From Streptomyces luteogriseus (GTDB taxonomy: Bacteria > Actinomycetota > Actinomycetes > Streptomycetales > Streptomycetaceae), in assembly GCF_014205055.1 (NCBI RefSeq), contig NZ_JACHMS010000001.1, forward strand, positions 2,418,001-2,482,000: a stretch of 64,000 nucleotides of DNA, in the 5' to 3' direction. The position numbers and the translations under genes were made by a program. The notes under the pieces are model-generated. The model was not told the DNA's origin, ran no database searches, and saw only the letters and a list, made by a program, of their open reading frames with translations. Positions 1-7,191 of this stretch are shown in pieces. Positions within the stretch are counted from its first letter, which is position 1, and each line of letters begins with the position of its first letter.

Positions 1-1638
1 CAGCTCGGCGCCGATGTCGACGATCCGGCCGAGGAAGCCCTGCTTGGACTCCATCCTGCCCTGCCAGCGGGACATGGCGTAGAAGGTGGAGCGGGCGAGC
101 TTGCGGGCGGTGCGCTCGACGTAGCGCAGGTGCCCGGAGAGGTCCACCTCGCGTTTGAACTCGCCGTAGGAGGCCGGGAGCTGACCGGGTCCTGCGACCA
201 GTTTCGGCAGCCACTTGGCGTAGAAGACGCCCGCGTTCGCGCCCGCCCTGGCCTTGTCGCCGAGGGACTTCTCGGGGTCGATGAGGTCACCGGCGACCGA
301 GAGGTGGGCGTCGACGGCCTCGCGCGCGATCAGCAGGTGCATGATCTCGGTGGAGCCCTCGAAGATGCGGTTGATCCGCAGGTCGCGCAGGAGCTGCTCG
401 GCGGGGACGCCGCGCTCGCCGCGGGCCCGGAGGGAGTCGGCGGTCTCGAAGCCGCGGCCGCCGCGGATCTGGACGAGTTCGTCGGCCATCGTCCAGGCCA
501 TCTCGGAGGCGTACAGCTTGGCGAGGGCGCCCTCGATGCGGATGTCGTTGCGGTCCTCGTCGGCCATCTGCGAGGCCAGGTCCGTCACGGCCTCCAGGGC
601 GAAGGTGGTGGCCGCGATGAAGGAGATCTTGGAGCCGACCGCCTCGTGGTGTGCGACGGGCTTGCCCCACTGCTCGCGGGCCGCCGACCACTCCCGGGCG
701 ATCTTCAGGCACCACTTGCCGGCCGCGACACAGGAGGCCGGCAGGGAGAGCCGCCCGGTGTTGAGGGTGGTCAGGGCGATCTTCAGGCCCTGTCCCTCCT
801 CGCCGACGCGGTTGGCGGCGGGGACGCGGACCTGGTGGAAGCGGGTGACGCCGTTCTCGATGCCGCGCAGGCCCATGAAGGCGTTGCGGTTCTCGACGGT
901 GACGCCCGGCGAGTTCGTCTCCACGACGAAGGCCGTGATGCCGCCGCGGTGGCCCTCGCTCTTCGGGACCCGGGCCATGACGACCAGCAGGTCGGCGACG
1001 ACGCCGTTGGTGGTCCACAGCTTCACGCCGTCGAGGACGTAGTCGTCGCCGTCGGGCACGGCCGTGGTGGCGAGACGGGCCGGGTCGGAGCCCACGTCGG
1101 GCTCGGTGAGCAGGAAGGCGCTGATGTCCGTGCGGGCGCAGCGCGGCAGGAAGCGCTCCCGCTGCTCCTGGGTGCCGAACAGTTTCAGGGGCTGGGGCAC
1201 GCCGATCGACTGGTGCGCGGAGAGCAGCACGCCGATCGCGGGGCTGGCGGAGCCGGCCAGGGCGAGCGCCTTGTTGTAGTACACCTGCCCGAGGCCGAGC
1301 CCGCCGTACTTGGTGTCGATCTTCATGCCGAAGGCGCCGAGCTCCTTGAGCCCGTCGATCACCTCGTCGGGGATCCGGGCCTCACGCTCGATGAGGCCCC
1401 CGTCGACCTTCGTCTCGACGAAGTCGCGGAGCTTGGCGAGGAACTCCTCGCCGCGCTGTGCCAGCTCGTCGTCCGGGAGGGGGTGGGGGTGGATGAGGTC
1501 GAGCCGGAAGCGGCCGAGGAACAGCTCCTTGGCGAAGCTGGGCTTGCGCCAGTGCTGTTCCCGGGCGGCCTCCGCCACCTCACGGGCCTCCCGCTCGGTG
1601 ACGGCGGGACGGGAAGAGGGGGTGGTGGAAGCGGACAT
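1..1638 (-). CDS. Acyl-CoA dehydrogenase family protein, 3' truncated by window edge
   Basis: This is the N-terminal 546 codons of an FAD-dependent acyl-CoA dehydrogenase; the reading frame is open to the window edge, so the C-terminus is missing. The protein starts MSASTTPSSRP and has the order expected for the family: an N-terminal helical part (LGAFGMKIDTKYGGLG), the FAD/substrate segment AFLLTEPDVGSDPARL, the middle beta-domain, and the C-terminal helical part with the signature RGGRGFET and FEGSTEIMH. The long C-terminal extension after about residue 440 resembles the VLCAD-like members. It would oxidise an acyl-CoA to the 2,3-enoyl-CoA. The start is chosen for the Shine-Dalgarno GAGGTG six bases upstream. 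It reads away from lacI and shares the upstream region holding two palindromic operators. The specific substrate cannot be told from sequence alone. Confidence 0.9.
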   Translation of the reverse strand, partial: MSASTTPSSRPAVTEREAREVAEAAREQHWRKPSFAKELFLGRFRLDLIHPHPLPDDELAQRGEEFLAKLRDFVETKVDGGLIEREARIPDEVIDGLKELGAFGMKIDTKYGGLGLGQVYYNKALALAGSASPAIGVLLSAHQSIGVPQPLKLFGTQEQRERFLPRCARTDISAFLLTEPDVGSDPARLATTAVPDGDDYVLDGVKLWTTNGVVADLLVVMARVPKSEGHRGGITAFVVETNSPGVTVENRNAFMGLRGIENGVTRFHQVRVPAANRVGEEGQGLKIALTTLNTGRLSLPASCVAAGKWCLKIAREWSAAREQWGKPVAHHEAVGSKISFIAATTFALEAVTDLASQMADEDRNDIRIEGALAKLYASEMAWTMADELVQIRGGRGFETADSLRARGERGVPAEQLLRDLRINRIFEGSTEIMHLLIAREAVDAHLSVAGDLIDPEKSLGDKARAGANAGVFYAKWLPKLVAGPGQLPASYGEFKREVDLSGHLRYVERTARKLARSTFYAMSRWQGRMESKQGFLGRIVDIGAEL

Positions 1639-1865
1639 GAGGGGCACCTCGCCGCAACTAGAAGATGGAGGACCGTTTCGTTACCGACCAGTGCTACTGG
1701 ATCGTTGGTACCCGAATCCGGACGCTCCCACCAGTCCTCGCGCGTCCGTTCGGCCGAAGGGGGCGCGGCAAGCACGGTACTTGTCCGCACGGCCGGCGAC
1801 GGTGTTGCATCGAGGTGCCGCGCGGGGGGCGAGTCCCGCCCTGAGAGCGCTCCGGGAAATCGGTA

Positions 1866-1879
1866 TCGAAGCGCTTCGA
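1866..1879. promoter_or_regulatory. LacI-family operator, perfect palindrome TCGAAGCGCTTCGA
   Basis: A perfect 14-bp palindrome lies 108 bases before the lacI start. The same 14 bases recur twice in the divergent region in front of the sugar-binding protein and the GH3 gene. The centre, AAGCGCTT, has the central CG typical of LacI-family operators. It is read as an autoregulatory site. Confidence 0.8.
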
Positions 1880-1954
1880 CAACCTATGGACACCCACTCC
1901 TGCTGGAGCTACTGTCGAACCACCCCCACACACCTGTATCAGCAACGCGCACTG

Positions 1955-1968
1955 TCGAAGCGCTTCAC
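1955..1968. promoter_or_regulatory. LacI-family operator, near-perfect copy TCGAAGCGCTTCAC
   Basis: Twelve of the 14 bases match the palindrome, the last two differing. It ends 18 bases before the lacI start codon, a position where binding would block transcription or early elongation of lacI. With the upstream copy 89 bases away it could support looping. Confidence 0.7.
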
Positions 1969-1986
1969 AAGAGCTTGGAGAGCTGG

Positions 1987-3000
1987 ATGGTCACCCTCGC
2001 CGAGGTCGCCCAGCACGCCGGAGTCTCGGCGAGCACGGTGAGCTATGTCCTCAGCGGCAAGCGGTCCATCTCCGCGACCACCCGGCACCGGGTGGAGCAG
2101 AGCATCCGCGAGCTCGGGTACCACCCGAACGCCGGGGCCCGCGCCCTGGCGAGCAGCAAGTCGAACATCATCGCGCTGATGATCCCGCTGCGCACGGACA
2201 TGTACGTGCCCGTGATGATGGAGATCGCCATCGCCGTGGCGACCTCCGCCCGCACCCACGGGTACGACGTGCTGCTGCTCACCGGCGAGGAGGGTCCCGA
2301 CGCGGTGCGCCGCGTGGCGGGCAGCGGGCTCGCCGACGGGATGATCCTGATGGACGTCGAACTCGACGACGAGCGGCTGCCGCTGCTGCGCGCGACGGAC
2401 CAGCCGTCCGTGCTGATCGGGCTGCCCGCCGACACCTCGGGTCTGACCTGCGTCGATCTGGACTTCCGGGCGACGGGCGCGCTGTGCGTGGAGCACCTGG
2501 CCAAGCAGGGGCACCAGGACATCGCTGTCATCGGGGAGGCCCCGGCCGTCTACGAGCGGCACACCGGCTTCGCCGAGCGCACCCTCGACGGACTCAGGAC
2601 CCGTTCGCGCGAGTTGGGCGTGCGGCTGCTGCACCGGCCGTGCGAGGGCGGGTACGACGCGATGGCCGTGACGCTCGCCCGGATCCTCGACGAGCGCCCG
2701 GACACCTCGGGGTTCATCGTGCAGAACGAGTCGGCGGTCGAGCCGCTGCTCGCGCTGCTGCGCCAGCAGGGCAAGGCCGTGCCGGAGGACGTCTCGGTGG
2801 TCGCGATCTGCCCCGACCAGGTCGCGATGCAGGCCTCGGTGCGGCTGACGTCGGTGGCCATCCCCGCGCAGGAGATGGGCCGGCACGCCGTGGACCATCT
2901 GGTCGCCAAGCTGGAGGGGCGCGACGGCGACGAGGTCGTGCTGATCGCCCCCGAGCTGACGGTACGGGGCAGCACGGGACCGGCGCCGAGCCGGTCGTAG
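1987..3000 (+). CDS. LacI-family transcriptional regulator of the xyloglucan/oligosaccharide locus
   Basis: This is a 337-residue LacI/GalR regulator. The N-terminal helix-turn-helix is clear (VTLAEVAQHAGVSASTVSYVLSG), followed by the hinge helix segment NAGARALASSKSN and a periplasmic-binding-protein-like sensor domain ending in LTVRGSTGP. The start was set at the ATG giving MVTLAEVA, since family members begin right at the HTH; a far longer upstream frame exists but is only an open extension. The gene precedes the GH31 gene by 71 bases, so they are probably cotranscribed. The palindrome TCGAAGCGCTTCGA upstream of this gene and upstream of the transporter and GH3 genes is the likely binding site. 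The inducer is inferred to be a xyloglucan fragment or a released sugar, on the basis of the neighbouring enzymes. Confidence 0.92.
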   Translation: MVTLAEVAQHAGVSASTVSYVLSGKRSISATTRHRVEQSIRELGYHPNAGARALASSKSNIIALMIPLRTDMYVPVMMEIAIAVATSARTHGYDVLLLTGEEGPDAVRRVAGSGLADGMILMDVELDDERLPLLRATDQPSVLIGLPADTSGLTCVDLDFRATGALCVEHLAKQGHQDIAVIGEAPAVYERHTGFAERTLDGLRTRSRELGVRLLHRPCEGGYDAMAVTLARILDERPDTSGFIVQNESAVEPLLALLRQQGKAVPEDVSVVAICPDQVAMQASVRLTSVAIPAQEMGRHAVDHLVAKLEGRDGDEVVLIAPELTVRGSTGPAPSRS

Positions 3001-3071
3001 TCACTCCCAGTCATTGAACAGCGCCCCTTCCGGGGCACCCCCATGTCTGCTTCCGCACAGGAGCCCGCCTC

Positions 3072-5114
3072 GTGAATCAGCCTGCTGAAAGCCAGCCCCA
3101 GGTGAGCCTGGCGCAGTCCTCCCCGACCGTCGGCACCTTCCGCGAGCGGGGCGGTGCGCTGGAGTGGAGCGGCCGCCAGGAGACCGTCCGGATCGAGCCG
3201 TGGGGTCCGGACGCGGTCCGGGTGCGTGCCCGGCTCGGCGGCCCCGTCCTCGACGGGCTGCCGGGTGCCCTGCTCGACGAGGCTCCCGCGACGCCGGCCA
3301 CGGTGAAGATCGAGGACGGCCGGGGACTGCTGGCCGTCGGCGCGCTCACCGTCGAAGTGAGCGCCGAGGGCCTGATCCGTTTCCTGCGCACGGAGGACTC
3401 CGCCGAGATCCTGGCCGAGGACCGCGCCCACTTCTGGTGGCCCGGCTCCCGCCTCTACACGGCCGTCGGCAACGGCCACCACCGCCTGGAGCAGCGCTTC
3501 GCCGCCTACGACGGCGAGAAACTGTACGGCCTCGGCCAGCACCAGCACGGGCGGCTCGACCAGAAGGGCCTGGTGCTGGACCTGGTCCAGCGCAACGCCG
3601 AGGTCGGCATCCCGGTCCTGACCTCCAGCCGTGGCTACACCCTGCTGTGGAACAACCCGGCGATCGGCCGCGTGGAGCTGGCGCACAACGGCACCCGCTG
3701 GGTCGCCGACTCGGCCCGGCAGATCGACTACTGGATCACGGCGGGCGATCCGGCCGGCGGCCAGCGCCGCTACAGCGCGGTGACGGGCCGCAGCCCGATG
3801 CTGCCGGAGTGGGCGGCGGGCTTCTGGCAGTGCAAGCTGCGCTACCGCACCCAGGACGAACTGATGGCGGTGGCCCGGGAGTACAAGCGGCGCGGTCTGC
3901 CCATCTCGGCGATCGTCTGCGACTTCTTCCACTGGACGCACCTCGGCGACTGGAAGTTCGACCCGAAGGAGTGGCCCGACCCGGGGGCGATGGTGCGCGA
4001 GCTGGAGGAGCTCGGCATCAAGCTGGTGGTGAGCGTCTGGCCGTCGGTGTCGCCGCTGAGCGAGAACCATCCGGTCCTGGAGCAGCGCGGTTGGTTCATC
4101 GGCACCCAGTACGGGCCGATGGCGCACGCCGACTGGCCCGACAAGGAGGTCGCCTCCACGGTCCAGGTGGCCTTCTACGACGCCACCAACCCGGACGCCC
4201 GGGAGTTCGTGTGGTCGAAGGTGAAGGAGAACTATCTCGACCCCTACGGCATCACGGCGTTCTGGCTGGACGCCTGCGAGCCGGAGCTGAAGCCGGGCTT
4301 CCAGGAGAACCTGCGCTACTGGGCCGGTCCGGGCCTGGAGGTCGGCAACGCCTACCCGGCGGAGAACGCCCGCACCTTCTACGAGGGCCTGGCCGCCACC
4401 GGCGAGGAGGAGATCGTCACCCTCAACCGCTCGGCGTGGGCGGGCAGTCAGCGCTACGGCGCCGCCCTGTGGTCCGGTGACATCGGCACGGACTTCCCGA
4501 CCCTGCGCCGCCAGATCGCGGCCGGCCTCAACACGGCCCTGTCGGGCATCCCGTGGTGGAACACCGACATCGGCGGCTTCCACGGCGGCGACCCGGACGA
4601 CCCGGCGTACCGGGAGGTGATGGTCCGCTGGTTCCAGTTCGGCGCGCTGTCCCCGCTGATGCGGCTGCACGGCTTCCGCGACCCGGGCATGCCGCTGGGC
4701 CCGGAGATGACCGGCGGCCCGAACGAGGTGTGGTCGTACGGCGAGGAGGCCGGCGCGATCCTGGAGCGGTACCTGCGGCTGCGCGAGCGGCTGAAGCCGT
4801 ATGTGCTGGACGTCATGCGCGCGGCCCACGAGGAGGGCCTGCCGGTGATGCGGCCGCTGTTCCTGGAGTTCCCGGACGACCCGGCGGCCTGGTCGGTCGA
4901 CGACTCCTATCTGTTCGGCCCGGATCTGCTGGTCGCGCCGGTGCTGACGGCCGGCGCCACCGCCCGTACGGCCTACCTGCCGGCGGGGGCGTCCTGGACG
5001 GACGCGTGGACGGGTGAGACGTACGAGGGCGGCCGGGCGGTGACGGTCGACGCCCCCCTGGACCGCATCCCGCTGTTCCTGCGGGACGGGGCACGGCTGC
5101 CTGTAGCGGAGTAG
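3072..5114 (+). CDS. Glycoside hydrolase family 31 (alpha-xylosidase-type)
   Basis: This 680-residue enzyme has an N-terminal beta-sandwich, a (beta/alpha)8 barrel and a C-terminal beta domain as in GH31. The nucleophile motif FWLDACEPE puts the catalytic aspartate at residue 400; the second motif WSGDIGTDF gives Asp470 as likely acid/base. The segment AIVCDFFHW and the C-terminal LFGPDLLVAPVL are also family hallmarks. GH31 covers alpha-glucosidases and alpha-xylosidases. Next to GH74, GH12, GH95 and GH42 genes, release of alpha-1,6-linked xylose from xyloglucan oligosaccharides is the best guess. There is no signal peptide, so it should act in the cytoplasm after import. The GTG start follows AGGAG eight bases upstream. 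A hairpin terminator lies just downstream. Confidence 0.93.
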   Translation: MNQPAESQPQVSLAQSSPTVGTFRERGGALEWSGRQETVRIEPWGPDAVRVRARLGGPVLDGLPGALLDEAPATPATVKIEDGRGLLAVGALTVEVSAEGLIRFLRTEDSAEILAEDRAHFWWPGSRLYTAVGNGHHRLEQRFAAYDGEKLYGLGQHQHGRLDQKGLVLDLVQRNAEVGIPVLTSSRGYTLLWNNPAIGRVELAHNGTRWVADSARQIDYWITAGDPAGGQRRYSAVTGRSPMLPEWAAGFWQCKLRYRTQDELMAVAREYKRRGLPISAIVCDFFHWTHLGDWKFDPKEWPDPGAMVRELEELGIKLVVSVWPSVSPLSENHPVLEQRGWFIGTQYGPMAHADWPDKEVASTVQVAFYDATNPDAREFVWSKVKENYLDPYGITAFWLDACEPELKPGFQENLRYWAGPGLEVGNAYPAENARTFYEGLAATGEEEIVTLNRSAWAGSQRYGAALWSGDIGTDFPTLRRQIAAGLNTALSGIPWWNTDIGGFHGGDPDDPAYREVMVRWFQFGALSPLMRLHGFRDPGMPLGPEMTGGPNEVWSYGEEAGAILERYLRLRERLKPYVLDVMRAAHEEGLPVMRPLFLEFPDDPAAWSVDDSYLFGPDLLVAPVLTAGATARTAYLPAGASWTDAWTGETYEGGRAVTVDAPLDRIPLFLRDGARLPVAE

Positions 5115-5126
5115 CCGTGCCGAAGA

Positions 5127-5161
5127 GGATGGCCGGATCGATGGAGGTCTTCCGGCCATCC
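5127..5161. terminator. Intrinsic terminator-like hairpin after the GH31 gene
   Basis: An 11-bp perfect stem (GGATGGCCGGA with TCCGGCCATCC) and a 13-base loop begin 13 bases after the GH31 stop. There is no clear T-run, as usual in Streptomyces. It separates the lacI-GH31 unit from the sulfotransferase gene. Confidence 0.7.
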
Positions 5162-5224
5162 CCTTTCGCCTGTTCGGCCAACTTCCGTCCAGCGCAGCCC
5201 AGTCACAGGGGGTAGGTTTCCCGC

Positions 5225-6412
5225 GTGTCCTCGTCTCCGCTCGCCCTCACCCTCGCCGACCTGGCGCTGCGGCCCGCCTTCGGTTCCCGCGGGAACCCCG
5301 GCCGGATCTTCGACCGCATCGTGGTGGAGACCGGGGAGGCGCCGGGAGACCGGGAGTTCGTCGACGACTTCCGGGCGCTGCTGGACTGGTGGGCGAAGGC
5401 CGAGGGCCTGACCCCGGTCGGCTGGCAGGCCGCGCAGGGCCACGTCCGGCGGCATCTGGCCAACCGGGCGCGGGTGCGACGGCTGATCGCCGAGCACCCG
5501 GAGATCGAGCGGGAGCCGATCGAGAGGCCCGTGTTCGTGGTGGGGCTGCCCCGCACAGCGACCACCGTCACGCACGCCGTGCTGTCCGTCTCCGACGAGC
5601 ACCGGAGCCCGCTGCTGTGGGAACTGCTCGCGCCCGACCTGGAGTTGCCGCCCCGGCAACGGCGCCGGGCGATCGCGGCCGGGCGCCGGATGGTGCGGGG
5701 CACGGACCTGTTCGCGCCGCGCTTCCGCGACATCCACGCGATGGCCGCCGAGGGCCCGGAGGAGTGCACGTTCGCGCTGCCGCACGCCCTGATGCCGTTC
5801 TCCCAGGCCCGTATCCCCGAGTACCGGGAGTGGCACTGTGCGCGGGACTTCACCGCCGACTACCGGTATCTCAAGCAGGTCTACCAGGTCCTCCAGTACG
5901 GTCGGCCGCGGCGGCGCTGGATGCTGAAGTCCCCGATGCACCTGGAGAACCTGGACGCGCTGCGCACGGTCTTCCCGGACGCCACGATCGTGTGGTGCCA
6001 CCGCGACCCGGTCACCGTCGTGGCGTCCTTCTGCTCCCTGATCGAGCACGGCATGGCCGTCAGCACCCGGCCCGTCGACCTGACGGGCATCGGCGCCACC
6101 TGGCTGGGTCTGCTGAGCCGGGCCATGACGCGCGGTCTCGCCGCCCGGGCCGCCATCCCCGCACAGCAGCTGGTGGACGCCCCGTACTCCTGGCTCGGCT
6201 CCGATCCCGCGACCGGCGCCCCGAAGCTCTTCGCGGCCGTCGGCGCCCGGTGGACCGAGGCCGACGCGGCCCGGTTGCCCGCGGCCGTCGCCCGCCCCAA
6301 GGGCGCACGCAAGCACACCTACGACCTGTCCCGCTACGGCCTGACCCGCGACGAGGTCGAGTCGGCCTTCGCGGACTACAACGTGCTGCGGGCCGAGGTC
6401 GACCGCGCCTGA
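5225..6412 (+). CDS. PAPS-dependent sulfotransferase family protein
   Basis: This 395-residue protein resembles the Sulfotransferase_3-type family common in actinobacteria. The phosphosulfate-binding loop is GLPRTATT (about residues 107-114), and the 3'-phosphate-binding element is CHRDPVTVVAS starting near His259, with the conserved KSPMHLENL between them. These enzymes transfer sulfate from PAPS to a hydroxyl group of a lipid, sugar or small molecule. There is no signal peptide. The GTG start has AGGGGGT upstream. It lies between GH31 and the convergent GH12 gene, though nothing in xyloglucan degradation needs a sulfotransferase. The acceptor is unknown, and it may be independent of the locus. 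Confidence 0.85.
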   Translation: MSSSPLALTLADLALRPAFGSRGNPGRIFDRIVVETGEAPGDREFVDDFRALLDWWAKAEGLTPVGWQAAQGHVRRHLANRARVRRLIAEHPEIEREPIERPVFVVGLPRTATTVTHAVLSVSDEHRSPLLWELLAPDLELPPRQRRRAIAAGRRMVRGTDLFAPRFRDIHAMAAEGPEECTFALPHALMPFSQARIPEYREWHCARDFTADYRYLKQVYQVLQYGRPRRRWMLKSPMHLENLDALRTVFPDATIVWCHRDPVTVVASFCSLIEHGMAVSTRPVDLTGIGATWLGLLSRAMTRGLAARAAIPAQQLVDAPYSWLGSDPATGAPKLFAAVGARWTEADAARLPAAVARPKGARKHTYDLSRYGLTRDEVESAFADYNVLRAEVDRA

Positions 6413-6442
6413 CGGCACGGCCGCCCCCGGCCCCGCGATGGG

Positions 6443-7156
6443 TCAGCTGCTGCTGACCGTCAGGTTGTTGGTGGTGAAGTTCAGGCCGCCGGACGACGAG
6501 GTGACCTCGTAGCCGAACTGCACGTCACCGATCGTCTCGTTGCCCATCCACTTCTTGGTGTCCTTGATCCACTTCAGGATCGGCAGGATGTTCACGGTGC
6601 CGGAGCTGGAGTTGGAGGTGCGGATGAACGAGAACACCTCGTTGGCGCCGTTGGTGCCCTTGAAGACGTTCCAGGAGTGGCCGCCGAGGCTGACGCTGCC
6701 CTGCGAGGAGCCGATCGGGCCGACGGGTCCGGTCTTGTTGACCCAGAGCATGATCTCGTAGTCGTGGTCCGTGTCCCAGATGTCGTACGACGTGTTGTAC
6801 GCGCCGGACGACGGGACGCTGACGTTGTAGCTGCTGGAGAGCGAGCCCAGCGAGGTGATCGACTTGTTGATCGCCTTCGTCTGGTTCGGGTAGGACTTGA
6901 TGCCGCCGGTGTTGGGGTGGTTGGCCCAGACGCCCCAGTTGGTGCCCGAGTTGGCCCAGATGCACTGGCTGCCGGCGCCGCCGCCCCAGATGTTGTTGTA
7001 GAGCGTGTAGCCGTTCAGGTTGGTCTGCGCCCACTGGTCACAGGAGTTCCAGACGGCGGCGGAGGCGGGGGCGGAGGCGAGACCGACGGTCGCTCCGAGA
7101 GCCAGGGCGGGAGCCAGCAGGGCCTTGGTGACCCTGCTCAGCGTGCGTGTTGCCAT
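6443..7156 (-). CDS. Secreted glycoside hydrolase family 12 endoglucanase/xyloglucanase
   Basis: This is a 237-residue secreted endo-beta-1,4-glucanase. A Sec signal peptide (MATRTLSRVTKALLAP, then a hydrophobic stretch ending ASAPASA) precedes the mature domain beginning near AVWNSCDQW. The GH12 beta-jelly-roll is recognised by YEIMLWVN, with the nucleophile Glu134, and by GYEVTSS, with the acid/base Glu217. It has no carbohydrate-binding module. GH12 enzymes cut cellulose, mixed-linkage glucan or xyloglucan. The start was set at the ATG that opens the signal peptide. It is the last gene of the leftward operon, 36 bases after the GH95 stop. Confidence 0.93.
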   Translation of the reverse strand: MATRTLSRVTKALLAPALALGATVGLASAPASAAVWNSCDQWAQTNLNGYTLYNNIWGGGAGSQCIWANSGTNWGVWANHPNTGGIKSYPNQTKAINKSITSLGSLSSSYNVSVPSSGAYNTSYDIWDTDHDYEIMLWVNKTGPVGPIGSSQGSVSLGGHSWNVFKGTNGANEVFSFIRTSNSSSGTVNILPILKWIKDTKKWMGNETIGDVQFGYEVTSSSGGLNFTTNNLTVSSS

Positions 7157-7191
7157 GGTGTCCCTTCCATGGGGTGGGGGGATGGGGGGAA

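Larger units (their letters stand above)
1639..1986. promoter_or_regulatory. Divergent promoter region between acyl-CoA dehydrogenase and lacI
   Basis: This 348-base stretch has no convincing gene. It holds two copies of the LacI-type palindrome, at 1866-1879 and 1955-1968, both closer to lacI than to the dehydrogenase. No clean -35/-10 pair stands out for either direction. Open frames crossing it in both directions are extensions of neighbouring frames without ribosome binding sites. Confidence 0.6.

Noticed and set aside
130..1986. Rightward open frame of about 620 codons leading into lacI
   Set aside because: It is antisense to the acyl-CoA dehydrogenase, has Val/Gly/Asp-rich composition typical of a shadow frame in GC-rich DNA, and crosses the operator region. 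LacI proteins start at the HTH.
2550..5159. Leftward 869-codon open frame opposite lacI and GH31
   Set aside because: The sense strand has clear family motifs; this frame shows no recognisable domain and has shadow-type composition.
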